A DNA stretch of 64,000 nt from Shinella curvata (GCF_022899935.1 NZ_JALJCJ010000001.1:828053-892052); one strand, 5' to 3'. Counted from the stretch's first letter, positions 24,871 to 34,255 are shown. Notes: generated by a model not told the origin, from the sequence alone. Numbers and translations are program-made.

Positions 24871-24889
24871 GCGCCCCTGCATCGGGCGC
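24871..24889 (+). terminator. Hairpin after caiD
   Basis: GCGCCC-N7-GGGCGC lies four bases after the caiD stop. No T-run follows, so termination may be weak and some read-through into the importer genes at 25143 is possible. The 253 bases that follow (24890-25142) hold no gene that I can support and probably contain the importer promoter. Confidence 0.45.
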
Positions 24890-25142
24890 AATCCAACGCC
24901 TTCCATAAGCCTGGCTTGTGGCAGAAATAGATATTTTAGGGCGTTACATGCCGCCTGTGGATAGATAGCTTTATAGATCACGAGCCGCGCAGCGGCGGGA
25001 ACAGGAGGCTTCCGGGAGACGTGACGAAACCGGCATCTGCACAAAAAAGCCGGTCGTAAGGTTGCCTTAGAGGCAAAAAACAGAAATTCTGCCAACCATA
25101 ACGACAAATGCCCAAAATGGGCGCAGCAAAGGGAACAGGGGA

Positions 25143-26732
25143 ATGACTGACTACACCAAATATCTCACCGACCAGGTTTCGCTCGGCAAAATGAACCGCC
25201 GCGAATTCATGGGCCGCGCAGCCGCCTTCGGCGTCACGCTCGCCGTTGCCGGCACGATGTTCGACACCGCCGCCAAGGCGCAGGAGCCGAAGCGTGGGGG
25301 CAACCTCAAGCTTGGCCTCGAAGGTGCCGCCGCAACCGACTCGAAGGACCCTGCAAAGGCGCTCTCGCAGTTCATGTTCGTCGTGAACCGCAATTGGGGC
25401 GACATGCTGGTCGAATCCGAGCCGCTGACCGGTCAGCCGGTGCCGGCGCTCGCCGAATCCTGGGAACCGTCCGCCGACGCTTCGACCTGGACGTTCAACA
25501 TCCGCAAAGGCGTAAAATTCCACGACGGCAAGGAGCTGACCGTCGATGACGTGATCAAGACCCTGCAGCGCCACACCGACGAGAAATCGGAATCGGGCGC
25601 GCTCGGCGTCATGAAGTCGATCAAGGAAATCAAGGCCGACGGCGACAAGCTCGTGCTCGTCCTCTCGGAAGGCAATGCCGACCTGCCGCTGCTTCTGACC
25701 GACTACCACCTCGTCATCCAGCCGAATGGCGGCCTCGACGATCCGAATGCGATGATCGGCACCGGGCCGTTCAAGGTCACCAGCTTCGAAGCCGGCGTGC
25801 GCGCCACCTTCGAACGCAACAAGGACGACTGGCGCCAGGACCGCGGTTATGTCGACACGGTCGAAATGATCGCCATGAACGATGCGACCGCCCGTATCGC
25901 AGCGCTGTCTTCCGGCCAGGTGCACTACATCAACCGCGTCGATCCGAAGACCGTCGACCTTCTGAAGCGTGCGCCGACCGTCGAAATACTTTCCACCTCC
26001 GGCCGCGGCCACTACGTGTTCATCATGCACGCCAACACCGCGCCGTTCGACAACAATGACCTGCGTCTCGCGCTGAAATATGCGATGGACCGCGAGACGA
26101 TGCTGGAAAAGGTGCTCGGCGGCTACGGCAAGGTCGGCAACGACTTTCCGATCAACGAGACCTATGCCCTCTTCCCTGAAGGCATCGAGCAGCGCGCCTA
26201 TGACCCGGACAAAGCCGCCTTCCACTACAAGAAGTCCGGCCACAGCGGCTCGGTCCTGCTGCGCACGTCGGACGTTGCCTTCCCGGGCGCCGTCGATGCG
26301 GCCGTGCTCTACCAGGAAAGCGCCAAGAAGGCCGGTATCGAGATCGAGGTGAAGCGCGAACCCGGCGATGGCTACTGGTCGAACGTCTGGAACGTCCAGC
26401 CCTTCTCGACCTCCTATTGGGGCGGTCGCCCGACGCAGGACCAGATGTATTCCACCGCCTATCTCTCGACGGCCGACTGGAACGACACCCGCTTCCTACG
26501 CCCGGACTTCGACAAAATCCTGCTTGAAGCCCGCTCGGAGCTCGACGAGGCCAAGCGCAAGGACATGTATCGCACCATGGCCATGATGGTCCGTGACGAG
26601 GGCGGCCTCATTCTTCCGATGTTCAACGACTTCGTGAACGCCTGCTCCAAGCAGGTGAAGGGCTATGTCCACGACATCGGCAACGACATGTCGAACGGCT
26701 TCGTCGCAACCCGCGTGTGGCTCGACGCCTGA
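25143..26732 (+). CDS. Oligopeptide-type ABC importer substrate-binding protein (family 5), Tat-exported
   Basis: This 529-residue periplasmic binding protein belongs to the dipeptide/oligopeptide/nickel class (SBP family 5), recognised by WTFNIRKGVKFHDGKELTVDDV, GTGPFKVTSFEAG and the family's usual length. A twin-arginine motif NRREFMGRAAAFGV begins the signal, and cleavage is likely after TAAKA. ATG at 25143 follows AGGGG. It lies next to the carnitine cluster and in the same direction, which suggests import of carnitine, gamma-butyrobetaine or a related compound. That substrate is inferred from position only. Confidence 0.88.
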   Translation: MTDYTKYLTDQVSLGKMNRREFMGRAAAFGVTLAVAGTMFDTAAKAQEPKRGGNLKLGLEGAAATDSKDPAKALSQFMFVVNRNWGDMLVESEPLTGQPVPALAESWEPSADASTWTFNIRKGVKFHDGKELTVDDVIKTLQRHTDEKSESGALGVMKSIKEIKADGDKLVLVLSEGNADLPLLLTDYHLVIQPNGGLDDPNAMIGTGPFKVTSFEAGVRATFERNKDDWRQDRGYVDTVEMIAMNDATARIAALSSGQVHYINRVDPKTVDLLKRAPTVEILSTSGRGHYVFIMHANTAPFDNNDLRLALKYAMDRETMLEKVLGGYGKVGNDFPINETYALFPEGIEQRAYDPDKAAFHYKKSGHSGSVLLRTSDVAFPGAVDAAVLYQESAKKAGIEIEVKREPGDGYWSNVWNVQPFSTSYWGGRPTQDQMYSTAYLSTADWNDTRFLRPDFDKILLEARSELDEAKRKDMYRTMAMMVRDEGGLILPMFNDFVNACSKQVKGYVHDIGNDMSNGFVATRVWLDA

Positions 26733-27841
26733 TGACCGGCGGCGGACCGGCGCACGGTCCGGAGCTGACAGCAACGGCTGCTGCGGGCGATAGCCCGCAG
26801 TCTGCCGGCGTTGCCGGGTCGGTTGCGTCCACTGGAGCGCCCATCAGCGAAGGCACGCCTTCGTTCTGGGCAAAACTCAGCAAGAGCAGCCCCCTGGTTG
26901 CGCTCATCCTGCAACGGCTCGCACTCAGCGTGGCCTTGCTCTTCGCCGTGTCGCTGATGATCTTCGGCGGGGTGGAAGCCCTGCCCGGCGACTTTGCCAC
27001 CACCTATCTCGGCCAGTCCGCGACACCGCAGGCCATCGAGAACATCCGCAAGGATCTCGGCCTCGACCAGCCGGCAACGACGCGCTACGTCAAGTGGCTC
27101 GGCGGTGCGCTGCAGGGCGATTTCGGCAAATCCTGGGCTTCGAAAAACTCGGTCAGCGAGCAGATCGGCAAGCGTCTCGGCAATTCGCTGTTCCTCGCGT
27201 TCTTCGCGGCGATCATCTCCGTGCCGCTGGCCGTCGGCCTGGGCATGCTGGCGGTGCAGTTCCGAAACCGCCTGCCCGACAAGATCATCAACGTCGTCTC
27301 GCTTGCGGCGATCTCGTTGCCGGAATTCTTCGTCGGCTACCTGCTGATCCTGTTCTTCGCCGTGCAGCTGGGTGTCGCGACCTTCCCGGCGACGGTCTAT
27401 GACTCGATGACGATCGGCCAGCGCCTGTCAGCCATCGCGCTGCCCACGGCCACCCTCGTTCTCGTGGTGCTCGCCCACATGATGCGCATGACGCGGGCGG
27501 CAATCCTCAACGTCATGTCATCGGCCTATGTCGAGACGGCGGAATTGAAGGGCCTTTCGGGCCTGCGCATCATCGCCAAGCATGCGGCGCCGAATGCGCT
27601 GGCGCCTGTCATCAACGTCATCGCGCTCAACCTCGCCTATCTCGTGGTCGGCGTCGTCGTCGTGGAAGTGGTGTTCGTCTATCCCGGCATGGGCCAGTAC
27701 ATGGTCGACGCTGTGACGGTACGCGACATGCCGGTCGTGCAGGCCTGCGGCCTGATCTTCGCCGCCTTCTACATTTTCCTCAACATGTTCGCCGATATCC
27801 TTGCGATCATCGCGAACCCCAGATTGAGGCACCCGCGATGA
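26732..27841 (+). CDS. ABC importer permease (DppB-like) with N-terminal extension
   Basis: The 369-residue permease starts inside the previous stop (TGATG). The first 55 residues are a low-complexity, Gly/Ala/Ser/Thr-rich stretch not usual for DppB proteins, which normally begin near the first membrane helix (LILQRLALSVALLFAVSLMIF). The rest is typical: ARAAILNVMSSAYVETAELKGL forms the ATPase-coupling loop, followed by VVVEVVFVYPGMG. An internal start is possible, but the frame runs cleanly from 26732 and overlaps the upstream gene, so I keep the long form. Confidence 0.85.
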   Translation: MTGGGPAHGPELTATAAAGDSPQSAGVAGSVASTGAPISEGTPSFWAKLSKSSPLVALILQRLALSVALLFAVSLMIFGGVEALPGDFATTYLGQSATPQAIENIRKDLGLDQPATTRYVKWLGGALQGDFGKSWASKNSVSEQIGKRLGNSLFLAFFAAIISVPLAVGLGMLAVQFRNRLPDKIINVVSLAAISLPEFFVGYLLILFFAVQLGVATFPATVYDSMTIGQRLSAIALPTATLVLVVLAHMMRMTRAAILNVMSSAYVETAELKGLSGLRIIAKHAAPNALAPVINVIALNLAYLVVGVVVVEVVFVYPGMGQYMVDAVTVRDMPVVQACGLIFAAFYIFLNMFADILAIIANPRLRHPR

Positions 27842-28665
27842 GACTTTCCTCTATTCCCGTCAGCGCATGGGTCGGCATTTTGGGCATTGCCCTTGCCGTC
27901 TTCTGCGCCCTGTTCGCACCCATCATCGCGCCCTATAGCGAGAGCCAGATCGTCGGCTCCGTCTGGGAACCGATTGGAGGCGACTATCTGCTCGGCACAG
28001 ACAATCTCGGCCGCGACCTCTTCTCGCGTCTGATCTTCGGCGCCCGCACCACGATCTTCGTGGCGCTGGCGGCAACCGTGCTCTCCTTCTCGCTCGGCAT
28101 GCTTCTGTCCTTTACGGCAGCGGTCACGGGCGGGCTGATCGACCAGGCCTTCTCGCGCTTCAACGACCTGATGATGGCGATCCCCACACTGATCTTCGCC
28201 CTCGTCGTTCTGGCCGTGCTGCCGCAGCAGCTCTGGATCCTCATCCTCGTCATGGCGGTGCTCGACAGTACGCGTGTCTACCGCATCGGCCGCGCCGTAG
28301 CGCTCGATGTGGCCGTCATGGAGTTCGTGGAAGCCGCACGGCTGCGCGGCGAAGGCACCGGCTGGATCATCTTCCGGGAAATCCTGCCCAACACGCTCTC
28401 GCCGTTGCTCGCCGAGTTCGGCCTGCGTTTCGCCTTCTCGATCCTGTTTCTCTCCACCCTCTCCTTCCTCGGCCTCGGCATCCAGCCGCCGGCAGCAGAT
28501 TGGGGCGGCATGGTGAAGGACAACAAGGACGGCATCATCTTCGGCATTTCGGCCGCCCTCATTCCGGGCGGTGCGATCGCGGGGCTCGCCATCTGCGTCA
28601 ACCTCGTCGTCGACTGGCTGATGAAACGCACCTCGAGCCTCAAGGGAGGGCGCGGCGATGCCTGA
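27838..28665 (+). CDS. ABC importer permease (DppC-like)
   Basis: This 275-residue membrane protein starts four bases inside the preceding gene. LLGTDNLGRDLFSRLIFGARTT is the family hallmark, and the EAA-type loop is FVEAARLRGEGTGWIIFREILPNTLSPLLAEF. About five to six hydrophobic segments are visible. It partners with the DppB-like permease and the double ATPase immediately downstream. The stop overlaps the ATPase start by eight bases. Confidence 0.9.
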   Translation: MRLSSIPVSAWVGILGIALAVFCALFAPIIAPYSESQIVGSVWEPIGGDYLLGTDNLGRDLFSRLIFGARTTIFVALAATVLSFSLGMLLSFTAAVTGGLIDQAFSRFNDLMMAIPTLIFALVVLAVLPQQLWILILVMAVLDSTRVYRIGRAVALDVAVMEFVEAARLRGEGTGWIIFREILPNTLSPLLAEFGLRFAFSILFLSTLSFLGLGIQPPAADWGGMVKDNKDGIIFGISAALIPGGAIAGLAICVNLVVDWLMKRTSSLKGGRGDA

Positions 28666-30289
28666 TCTTCTTTCCGTCCGCAACCTCAAGATCGAGGCGA
28701 CCAGCTACCCGCCGGGCGAGCCGCCGAAAACCGTGACGCTCGTCGAAGGCGTGAACTTCGACGTACAGAAGGGCAAGGTTCTCGGCCTGATCGGCGAATC
28801 GGGCGCCGGCAAATCCACCATCGGTCTCACCGCGCTCGCCTATGGGCGCGGCGGGGTGCGGATCACCGGCGGCGAGGTCAAGCTCAACGGTGAAGACCTG
28901 CTGAAACTCGGGCCCAATGGCATCCGCAAGGTGCGCGGCGCAAAGGTCTGCTACGTCGCGCAATCGGCGGCCGCGGCCTTCAACCCGGCCCATCGCCTCG
29001 GTGAACAGGTGATCGAGGCCTCGCTGAAGCACGGCATCATGAGCCGTGCGGAGGCGGAAAAGCGCGCGCTCTACCTGTTCAAGGTGCTCGGCCTACCAAG
29101 CCCGGAAACCTTCGGCCAGCGTTATCCGCACCAAGTCTCCGGCGGCCAGTTGCAGCGCGCCATGACGGCCATGGCGCTCTGCCCCAATCCGGAGCTTATC
29201 GTCTTCGACGAGCCGACGACGGCGCTCGACGTGACGACGCAGATCGACGTGCTGGCCGCCATTAAGCACGCGATCGAGGAAACCCACACGGCCGCGCTCT
29301 ACATCACCCATGACCTTGCGGTCGTGGCGCAGATCACGGACGACATCCTCGTGCTGCGGCACGGCAAGATGATCGAGTACGGCTCGGTGAAGCAGATCAT
29401 CGAGGCACCGACGCAGGACTATACCCGCGCATTGGTCAATGTGCGCGGCACCAGACGGGACGAAGCGCCCGACCAGACGGACACGCTCCTCAAGGTCGAT
29501 AACATCACGGCCGGCTATTCCAACGGCTTCAAGGTGTTGCAGAACGTTTCCCTGCATCTGCCGAAGGGCCAGACGCTGGCGGTGGTGGGCGAATCCGGCT
29601 CGGGCAAATCGACGCTCGCCCGCGTCATCACTGGCCTGCTTCCCCCGCAGGAGGGCACGATCAGCTTCGACGGCAAGGCCTTGCCGAAGGCGCTGAAGGG
29701 CCGCTCGAACGATGAGCTTCGCCGCATCCAGATGATCTACCAGATGGCCGATACGGCGATGAACCCGCGTCAGACGGTGCGCGACATCGTCGGCCGGCCG
29801 CTCACCTTCTATTATGGCCTGCGCGGCCGTGAGAAGACGGAGCGGGTGAAGGAACTGCTGGAACAGATCGAGATGGGCGGCCGCTTCGCCGATCGCTACC
29901 CGGCCGAGCTTTCGGGCGGGCAGAAGCAGCGCGTCGCCATCGCCCGCGCCCTGGCGGCCAAGCCCGAGCTCATCCTCTGCGACGAGCCGACCTCCGCCCT
30001 CGACCCGCTGGTGGCCGAAGGCATCCTCAAGCTCCTCCTGAAGCTGCAGGAGGAAACGCAGGTCTCCTACATGTTCATCACGCACGACATCGCCATCGTG
30101 CGCGCCATCGCCGACTCAGTGGCCGTGATGCATCGCGGACGCCTCGTGCGCTTCGGCCCGAAATCGAAGGTGCTCTCGCCGCCCTTCGACGACTACACGG
30201 ACCTGCTGCTGAAATCGGTTCCGGAAATGGAAATCGGCTGGCTGGAGCGGGTGCTCACCACCCGACGCATGGCCAGCGCCGGTAACTGA
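28658..30289 (+). CDS. ABC importer dual ATP-binding protein (DppD-DppF type fusion)
   Basis: The 543-residue cytoplasmic protein contains two complete ATPase cassettes. The first has Walker A GESGAGKST, signature VSGGQLQRA and Walker B LIVFDEPTTALD. The second has GESGSGKST, LSGGQKQRV and LILCDEPTSALD. This replaces the usual separate DppD and DppF subunits. It is the last gene of the importer operon and is followed by a strong terminator at 30296. Confidence 0.92.
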   Translation: MPDLLSVRNLKIEATSYPPGEPPKTVTLVEGVNFDVQKGKVLGLIGESGAGKSTIGLTALAYGRGGVRITGGEVKLNGEDLLKLGPNGIRKVRGAKVCYVAQSAAAAFNPAHRLGEQVIEASLKHGIMSRAEAEKRALYLFKVLGLPSPETFGQRYPHQVSGGQLQRAMTAMALCPNPELIVFDEPTTALDVTTQIDVLAAIKHAIEETHTAALYITHDLAVVAQITDDILVLRHGKMIEYGSVKQIIEAPTQDYTRALVNVRGTRRDEAPDQTDTLLKVDNITAGYSNGFKVLQNVSLHLPKGQTLAVVGESGSGKSTLARVITGLLPPQEGTISFDGKALPKALKGRSNDELRRIQMIYQMADTAMNPRQTVRDIVGRPLTFYYGLRGREKTERVKELLEQIEMGGRFADRYPAELSGGQKQRVAIARALAAKPELILCDEPTSALDPLVAEGILKLLLKLQEETQVSYMFITHDIAIVRAIADSVAVMHRGRLVRFGPKSKVLSPPFDDYTDLLLKSVPEMEIGWLERVLTTRRMASAGN

Positions 30290-30295
30290 TCAAAG

Positions 30296-30326
30296 CGGGC
30301 GGCTCTCGGGCCGCCCGTTTCCTTTT
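30296..30326 (+). terminator. Rho-independent terminator
   Basis: A perfect 8-base stem CGGGCGGC / GCCGCCCG with a six-base loop is followed by TTTCCTTTT, seven bases after the stop of the dual ATPase. It closes the importer operon. Confidence 0.8.
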
Positions 30327-30351
30327 ACGGAATGCCCTTACCTTTCCACTC

Positions 30352-30428
30352 GTCATCCTCGGGCCCGAGAATACACGTGGCAAACTCAGCGAATGTGGAT
30401 GGATCCTCGGGTCAAGCCCGAGGATGAC
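30352..30428. repeat. Palindromic intergenic repeat, copy 1
   Basis: A 77-base element is bounded by GTCATCCTCGGG and its exact reverse complement CCCGAGGATGAC. It is related to the element at 55491-55573: both contain GGGTCAAGCCCGAGGATG and a GTGG-containing middle. It lies between converging transcripts. It resembles the small palindromic elements scattered through Rhizobiaceae genomes. Confidence 0.7.
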
Positions 30429-30477
30429 GTCAAGGGTGGGTTAGCCCTCCGCGCAAAGCCGCCGAAGGTCTCTCCCC

Positions 30478-30828
30478 TCAATTCTGCTTGCAGTTCACAT
30501 CCCCGACGCGGCTCGTCGTCTCGCCTTCGGCCATCACGGTCTCTTCGCCGCGCGCCGTGCAATTGCCCTTCTCGCCCACACCGCTGCGGAACTTCACCAT
30601 GGGCTGGCCCTCGATCATGATGCTCGGCACGATCTCGTAAAGCTCCGGCGGGCAGTTCACCACGTCGGAGAGCCTCAACGCCGGCGCGCCGCCGATGAAG
30701 ACGCTCTGAGCACCGGTGAGCGCGCAGGCCGGAATGGGCGGAGCGGCGTCCTCGGCCACGGATAGAGACGGCAACGCCGTTGCAAGACCAAGAGCCAGAA
30801 CAGCTCCTGCGAACCGGAAAAATCTCAT
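30478..30828 (-). CDS. Small exported protein with PAAR-like repeats
   Basis: This 116-residue protein has a clear signal peptide (FAGAVLALGLATALPSLSVAED). The mature part shows short repeats that look PAAR-like: SVFIGGAPALRLSDVVNC, IMIEGQPMVKFRSGV and ETTSRVGDVNC. Conserved cysteines occur at each repeat. PAAR proteins cap type VI secretion spikes, but no type VI gene is present here and this one carries a signal peptide, so a different role is likely. It is the last gene of a three-gene operon and overlaps the ACT gene by four bases. Confidence 0.7.
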   Translation of the reverse strand: MRFFRFAGAVLALGLATALPSLSVAEDAAPPIPACALTGAQSVFIGGAPALRLSDVVNCPPELYEIVPSIMIEGQPMVKFRSGVGEKGNCTARGEETVMAEGETTSRVGDVNCKQN

Positions 30829-31244
30829 CGTCCCTCTCCCTTTTCACGCGCCGAACGGGACAGTGCGAAAAGGGCGTCGAGCGCCCGTTCCGCATCCCGC
30901 TCCGGCACGAATATATGGTCGTGATGGTAGGCAGCAACCACGTTGGCGCTGATGCCCTCCCGCGTCAACGCCGCGGCAAAGGCGCCCGTCAGTCCCACCG
31001 CCTCCAGCGAGGAATGCACGGTGAGCGTGATCATGCGCATCGGCGGGCTGGCAGCAAGCCCTTCGGCAGCCTCCGCAGGCACGATCAGCGTCAGACCCTC
31101 CGCCTCCCGAAAGATGCCGATCGGCTTGCGGAAAAGGTGGGTCGCCAGTTCGTCCATGGGCACACAGGCATAGACGAAACGCCCCTCGGCCAGCGCCGGC
31201 TCCATCGTCTTCAGGAGTTCGTCGAGATCGGTGACGCCGCTCAT
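30825..31244 (-). CDS. ACT-domain protein
   Basis: The 139-residue protein resembles the small stand-alone ACT proteins: MEPALAEGRFVYACVPMDE at the start, EGLTLIVPAEAAE, and a second half with ITLTVHSSLEAVGLTGAFAAALTREGISANVVAAYHHDHIFVP. These are thought to bind amino acids, although the exact function is unknown. ATG at 31244 overlaps the esterase stop by four bases and the downstream PAAR-like gene also overlaps by four, so the three are co-translated. Confidence 0.78.
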   Translation of the reverse strand: MSGVTDLDELLKTMEPALAEGRFVYACVPMDELATHLFRKPIGIFREAEGLTLIVPAEAAEGLAASPPMRMITLTVHSSLEAVGLTGAFAAALTREGISANVVAAYHHDHIFVPERDAERALDALFALSRSAREKGEGR

Positions 31245-32152
31245 GAACGGGCCATCCGGCTGACGGCATCGCACAGCGCCGCAAAGCCGGCCTTCGCCCC
31301 CTCGCTCATGAAGCGGGCGCGGAGCCAGGCATGAATCATCTGCTTTTCCTCGCGATATTCCACCGGCACGCCAGCCAGGATCAGCCGCGCCGCATAGGCC
31401 CGCGCATCGTCGCGCAGCGGGTCGAAATAGGCGCTGGTGATAAAGGCCGGCGGCAGGCCAGCCAGCTCGGCCGCCCGGAGCGGAAAGGCATGGGTCGCAT
31501 CGTCAGGCGCCTTGTAGACATCGCGGTAATAGGCGACATCAGCGGTGGAAAGGCCGAGCGCCTCGGCCATCTCCACATAGGAGCCGGACACAAGATCGCC
31601 CCCCAGTCCCGGATAGATCAACGCCTGCCCGACGATGCCTTTCAGCCCCTCGTCGCGCGCCTTCAGCACGATCCCGGCCGCCAGATTGCCGCCAGCACTG
31701 TCGCCGATGACGACAACCGGCCGCCCTTCCCGCAAGAGCGAGACAAGCACGGCCCAGCAATCCTCGAAGGCAGCCGGCCAGACATGCTCCGGCGACAGGC
31801 GATAGTCGATGGAAACGAGTTCGGCACCCGCCGCTTCGGACAGTTCGGCGCAGATCGCATCGTGGCTATCGAGCGATCCCACGACGAAACCGCCACCATG
31901 AATATAGTAGAGCCGCGTCCCCGTCGCGACGGCGGCCGGCCGGTAGCGCCGCACCGGAATGCGCCCCGCCACCAGCCCATCCTCCTTGACCATGCCGGCC
32001 GGCGGCGGCGCGTCGAAGGCCGCGCACAGGGCATCGTACCAGGCGCGCTGCTGCGTGATATCGGCATCCACGGCATCGGCGGGGTAAAAATCCTCGCAGC
32101 GCTTGTGGAAGGCCAGAATGCCTTCTTCGGTCGGCATGGGACGTTCGGTCAT
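31241..32152 (-). CDS. Alpha/beta hydrolase, hormone-sensitive-lipase family esterase
   Basis: The 303-residue esterase has the family oxyanion motif as YIHGGGFVVGS, the nucleophile elbow as IGDSAGGNLA, and a C-terminal segment KQMIHAWLRARF supplying the catalytic histidine. It would hydrolyse short-chain carboxylic esters in the cytoplasm. It is the first gene of the three-gene operon and is divergent from a LysR gene whose product probably controls it. The natural substrate is not visible. Confidence 0.87.
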   Translation of the reverse strand: MTERPMPTEEGILAFHKRCEDFYPADAVDADITQQRAWYDALCAAFDAPPPAGMVKEDGLVAGRIPVRRYRPAAVATGTRLYYIHGGGFVVGSLDSHDAICAELSEAAGAELVSIDYRLSPEHVWPAAFEDCWAVLVSLLREGRPVVVIGDSAGGNLAAGIVLKARDEGLKGIVGQALIYPGLGGDLVSGSYVEMAEALGLSTADVAYYRDVYKAPDDATHAFPLRAAELAGLPPAFITSAYFDPLRDDARAYAARLILAGVPVEYREEKQMIHAWLRARFMSEGAKAGFAALCDAVSRMARS

Positions 32153-32275
32153 GGCGGCTCCTCGTCTTGTCCCGGCAGCATAGCAGCGCCCTTCCCCGCC
32201 GCCTGTCCTGCAAGCGGCTTTCCCAAGGAATTTTCGGCGCTTGCCTCGCCTGCCGCCGGCATATTAACTGCCGCC

Positions 32276-33184
32276 ATGGCATTCACCTTCCGGCAATTAC
32301 AGTATTTCGTCGCCGTCGCGGAACAGGGATCCGTGACGCGCGCCGCGCAGAACCTCTCAATCTCGCAGTCTTCAATAACCGAGGCGATCAAGGAGCTCGA
32401 ATCGGATCTCGGCGTCGAGCTTTTCGAGCGCCATCCGCGCGGGCTGACGACCACGCATAACGGCCACCAGTTCCTGCGCCACGCCACAAAAATCCTCGCC
32501 AATGTCTCGGATGCGCGCTCGTCCTTCTCGGACAACCGCACGCCGGAAAAGGGCCAGCTCAATCTCGGCGTCACCTCGCTCGTCGCCGGTTACGTGCTGT
32601 CGGACCTCCTATCGCGCTACCGCCGCGCCTTTCCCGGCATCGATGTCAGCGCGATCGAGGACAACGGCTCCTATCTCGAACACCTGCTGGTCGGCGGCGA
32701 GCTCGACGTCGCCGTCATGGTCATCTCGAACCTGCGCGACCGCATGGCGCTGCAGGCGGAGATCATCGAAACCTCGCCCTACCGGCTCTGGTTGCCGATC
32801 GGCCATCCTCTCGTCTCGGCAGATATCATCTCCGTCAGCGATATCGCCAAGGAGCCGCTGATCATGCTGACGGTCGATGAAATCGAGGAGAACACCGGAA
32901 AGCTGCTCTCGGCACTCGGCGCCCGGCCGCATGTCGCCTTCCGCACGCGTTCCGTGGAAGCCGTGCGCAGTCTTGTCGCGACGGGCGCCGGCATCGCGCT
33001 CTTGCCCGATCTCGTCTATCGCCCCTGGTCGCTGGAAGGCGACCGCATCGAAAGCCGCGACGTCTCCGGCGCGCTGCCGGTGGTGCAGATCGGCATGGTC
33101 TGGCGCAAGGGCTCCAGCCTGCCGCAAGCGGCGCGGGATTTCGTCGGCCTGGCGGAAGCGCTGCGCGGCGGACGGGGGCGCTGA
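32276..33184 (+). CDS. LysR-family transcriptional regulator
   Basis: This 302-residue protein has a standard LysR helix-turn-helix (LQYFVAVAEQGSVTRAAQNLSISQSSITEAIKELESDLG) and an effector domain beginning near GQLNLGVTSLVAG. It is divergent from the esterase operon across a 123-base region and is the likely regulator. ATG at 32276 begins the canonical N-terminus; the frame is open far upstream through the esterase gene but that part is not coding. Confidence 0.9.
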   Translation: MAFTFRQLQYFVAVAEQGSVTRAAQNLSISQSSITEAIKELESDLGVELFERHPRGLTTTHNGHQFLRHATKILANVSDARSSFSDNRTPEKGQLNLGVTSLVAGYVLSDLLSRYRRAFPGIDVSAIEDNGSYLEHLLVGGELDVAVMVISNLRDRMALQAEIIETSPYRLWLPIGHPLVSADIISVSDIAKEPLIMLTVDEIEENTGKLLSALGARPHVAFRTRSVEAVRSLVATGAGIALLPDLVYRPWSLEGDRIESRDVSGALPVVQIGMVWRKGSSLPQAARDFVGLAEALRGGRGR

Positions 33185-33187
33185 CGA

Positions 33188-34255
33188 TCAGCTGCGGCTT
33201 GATGCCGGAACCTCGCCCTTTCCTGCGGGCGCCTGGATCAGCCCGCTGCGCAAGCGGCTCTTTCGCCACAGGCCGACCAGCCATTGCCTGGCCGGCATCT
33301 CGATCGTCACGTGCAGGAACCATGCCGCAAGCACGGCGATCAAGAATGTCAGCGGAATGACGACCGGTTCAGGAAGCAGGCCATCCAGCGTGTGTCGCGC
33401 CAGGAACATGGCGGGCACATGGAACAGATAGAGCGAGAAGCTGATGGCACCGAGAAACCGAAGTGGCGACGACGCGAAGATCCTCGCCGAGAGCGGTGAC
33501 TGCCAGGCGACGAGCGCCACGATGACAGCCGAAGCGAAAGCACTGTGCATGCCCCAGAAATCGGGATCGATCGCCGGCAGGACATAGCGATAGCTCATGA
33601 ACAGAAGCGGCAGCAGGAGCGCCAGCAGCCCGACCAGCAGGGAGTGCGAAGCCGGACGCCAAACGACATGCAGGCGACCGGCGACGGTACCGAAGACAAA
33701 ATACGGCAGCTTCGACAGGAGCAGAATACCCGGCCCCGGCAGACCGAGCAGACCGTCCACGGCCACGAGCGCCATCAGAATCGCAATCAGGCCCGGAAAA
33801 CGGCGCGGTTGGCCCAGGCAAAGCCAAAGGACTGGAAAGAAGATATAAAACTGGATCTCGGGCGGCACCGACCAGAAGACACCGCTCGAGCCGAGCAGCA
33901 CGACATGCCGCACGAAATCCATCGTGCTATGGATCGGCTGGATATAGTCGAGGCCGGGCGTCATCGAGAGGATCATCACCAGGACCACGGCAGCGAGGTA
34001 GACCGGATAGATCCGGGCAAAGCGGCTGACGAGAAAATCGAGTACGGCGCCCCGCGTCACCGGCTGCGCCCCGTAGAGATAGGCCATCAGGAAGCCGCTG
34101 AGCGCAAAGAACAGGCCGACGGCTTCGCTACCCATGATCGGAAGGTGAAGGGTCGCCAGGCTTGGAAAGACGAGGCCGACATGCGCCATGACCACCATTG
34201 CGGCGGCAAGGCCGCGCAAACCATCGAGGCTGGCGATGTGATCCGGTCGGCCCAT
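33188..34255 (-). CDS. Acyltransferase family 3 membrane protein
   Basis: The product, about 355 residues, has roughly ten hydrophobic segments. The N-terminus has the acyltransferase-3 motif ASLDGLRGLAAAMVVMAHVG; FFALSGFLMAYL and RFARIYPVYLAAVVL with its conserved arginines follow, and SFSLYLFHVPAMF lies near the C-terminus. Such proteins O-acylate surface sugars or lipids. It is convergent with the LysR gene (three-base gap). ATG at 34255 fits the family start. No polysaccharide cluster is nearby. Confidence 0.87.
   Translation of the reverse strand: MGRPDHIASLDGLRGLAAAMVVMAHVGLVFPSLATLHLPIMGSEAVGLFFALSGFLMAYLYGAQPVTRGAVLDFLVSRFARIYPVYLAAVVLVMILSMTPGLDYIQPIHSTMDFVRHVVLLGSSGVFWSVPPEIQFYIFFPVLWLCLGQPRRFPGLIAILMALVAVDGLLGLPGPGILLLSKLPYFVFGTVAGRLHVVWRPASHSLLVGLLALLLPLLFMSYRYVLPAIDPDFWGMHSAFASAVIVALVAWQSPLSARIFASSPLRFLGAISFSLYLFHVPAMFLARHTLDGLLPEPVVIPLTFLIAVLAAWFLHVTIEMPARQWLVGLWRKSRLRSGLIQAPAGKGEVPASSRS

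Noticed and set aside
31331-33184. A 617-residue frame that ends in the LysR gene
   Set aside because: The upstream half is antisense to the esterase. The LysR protein begins at 32276.
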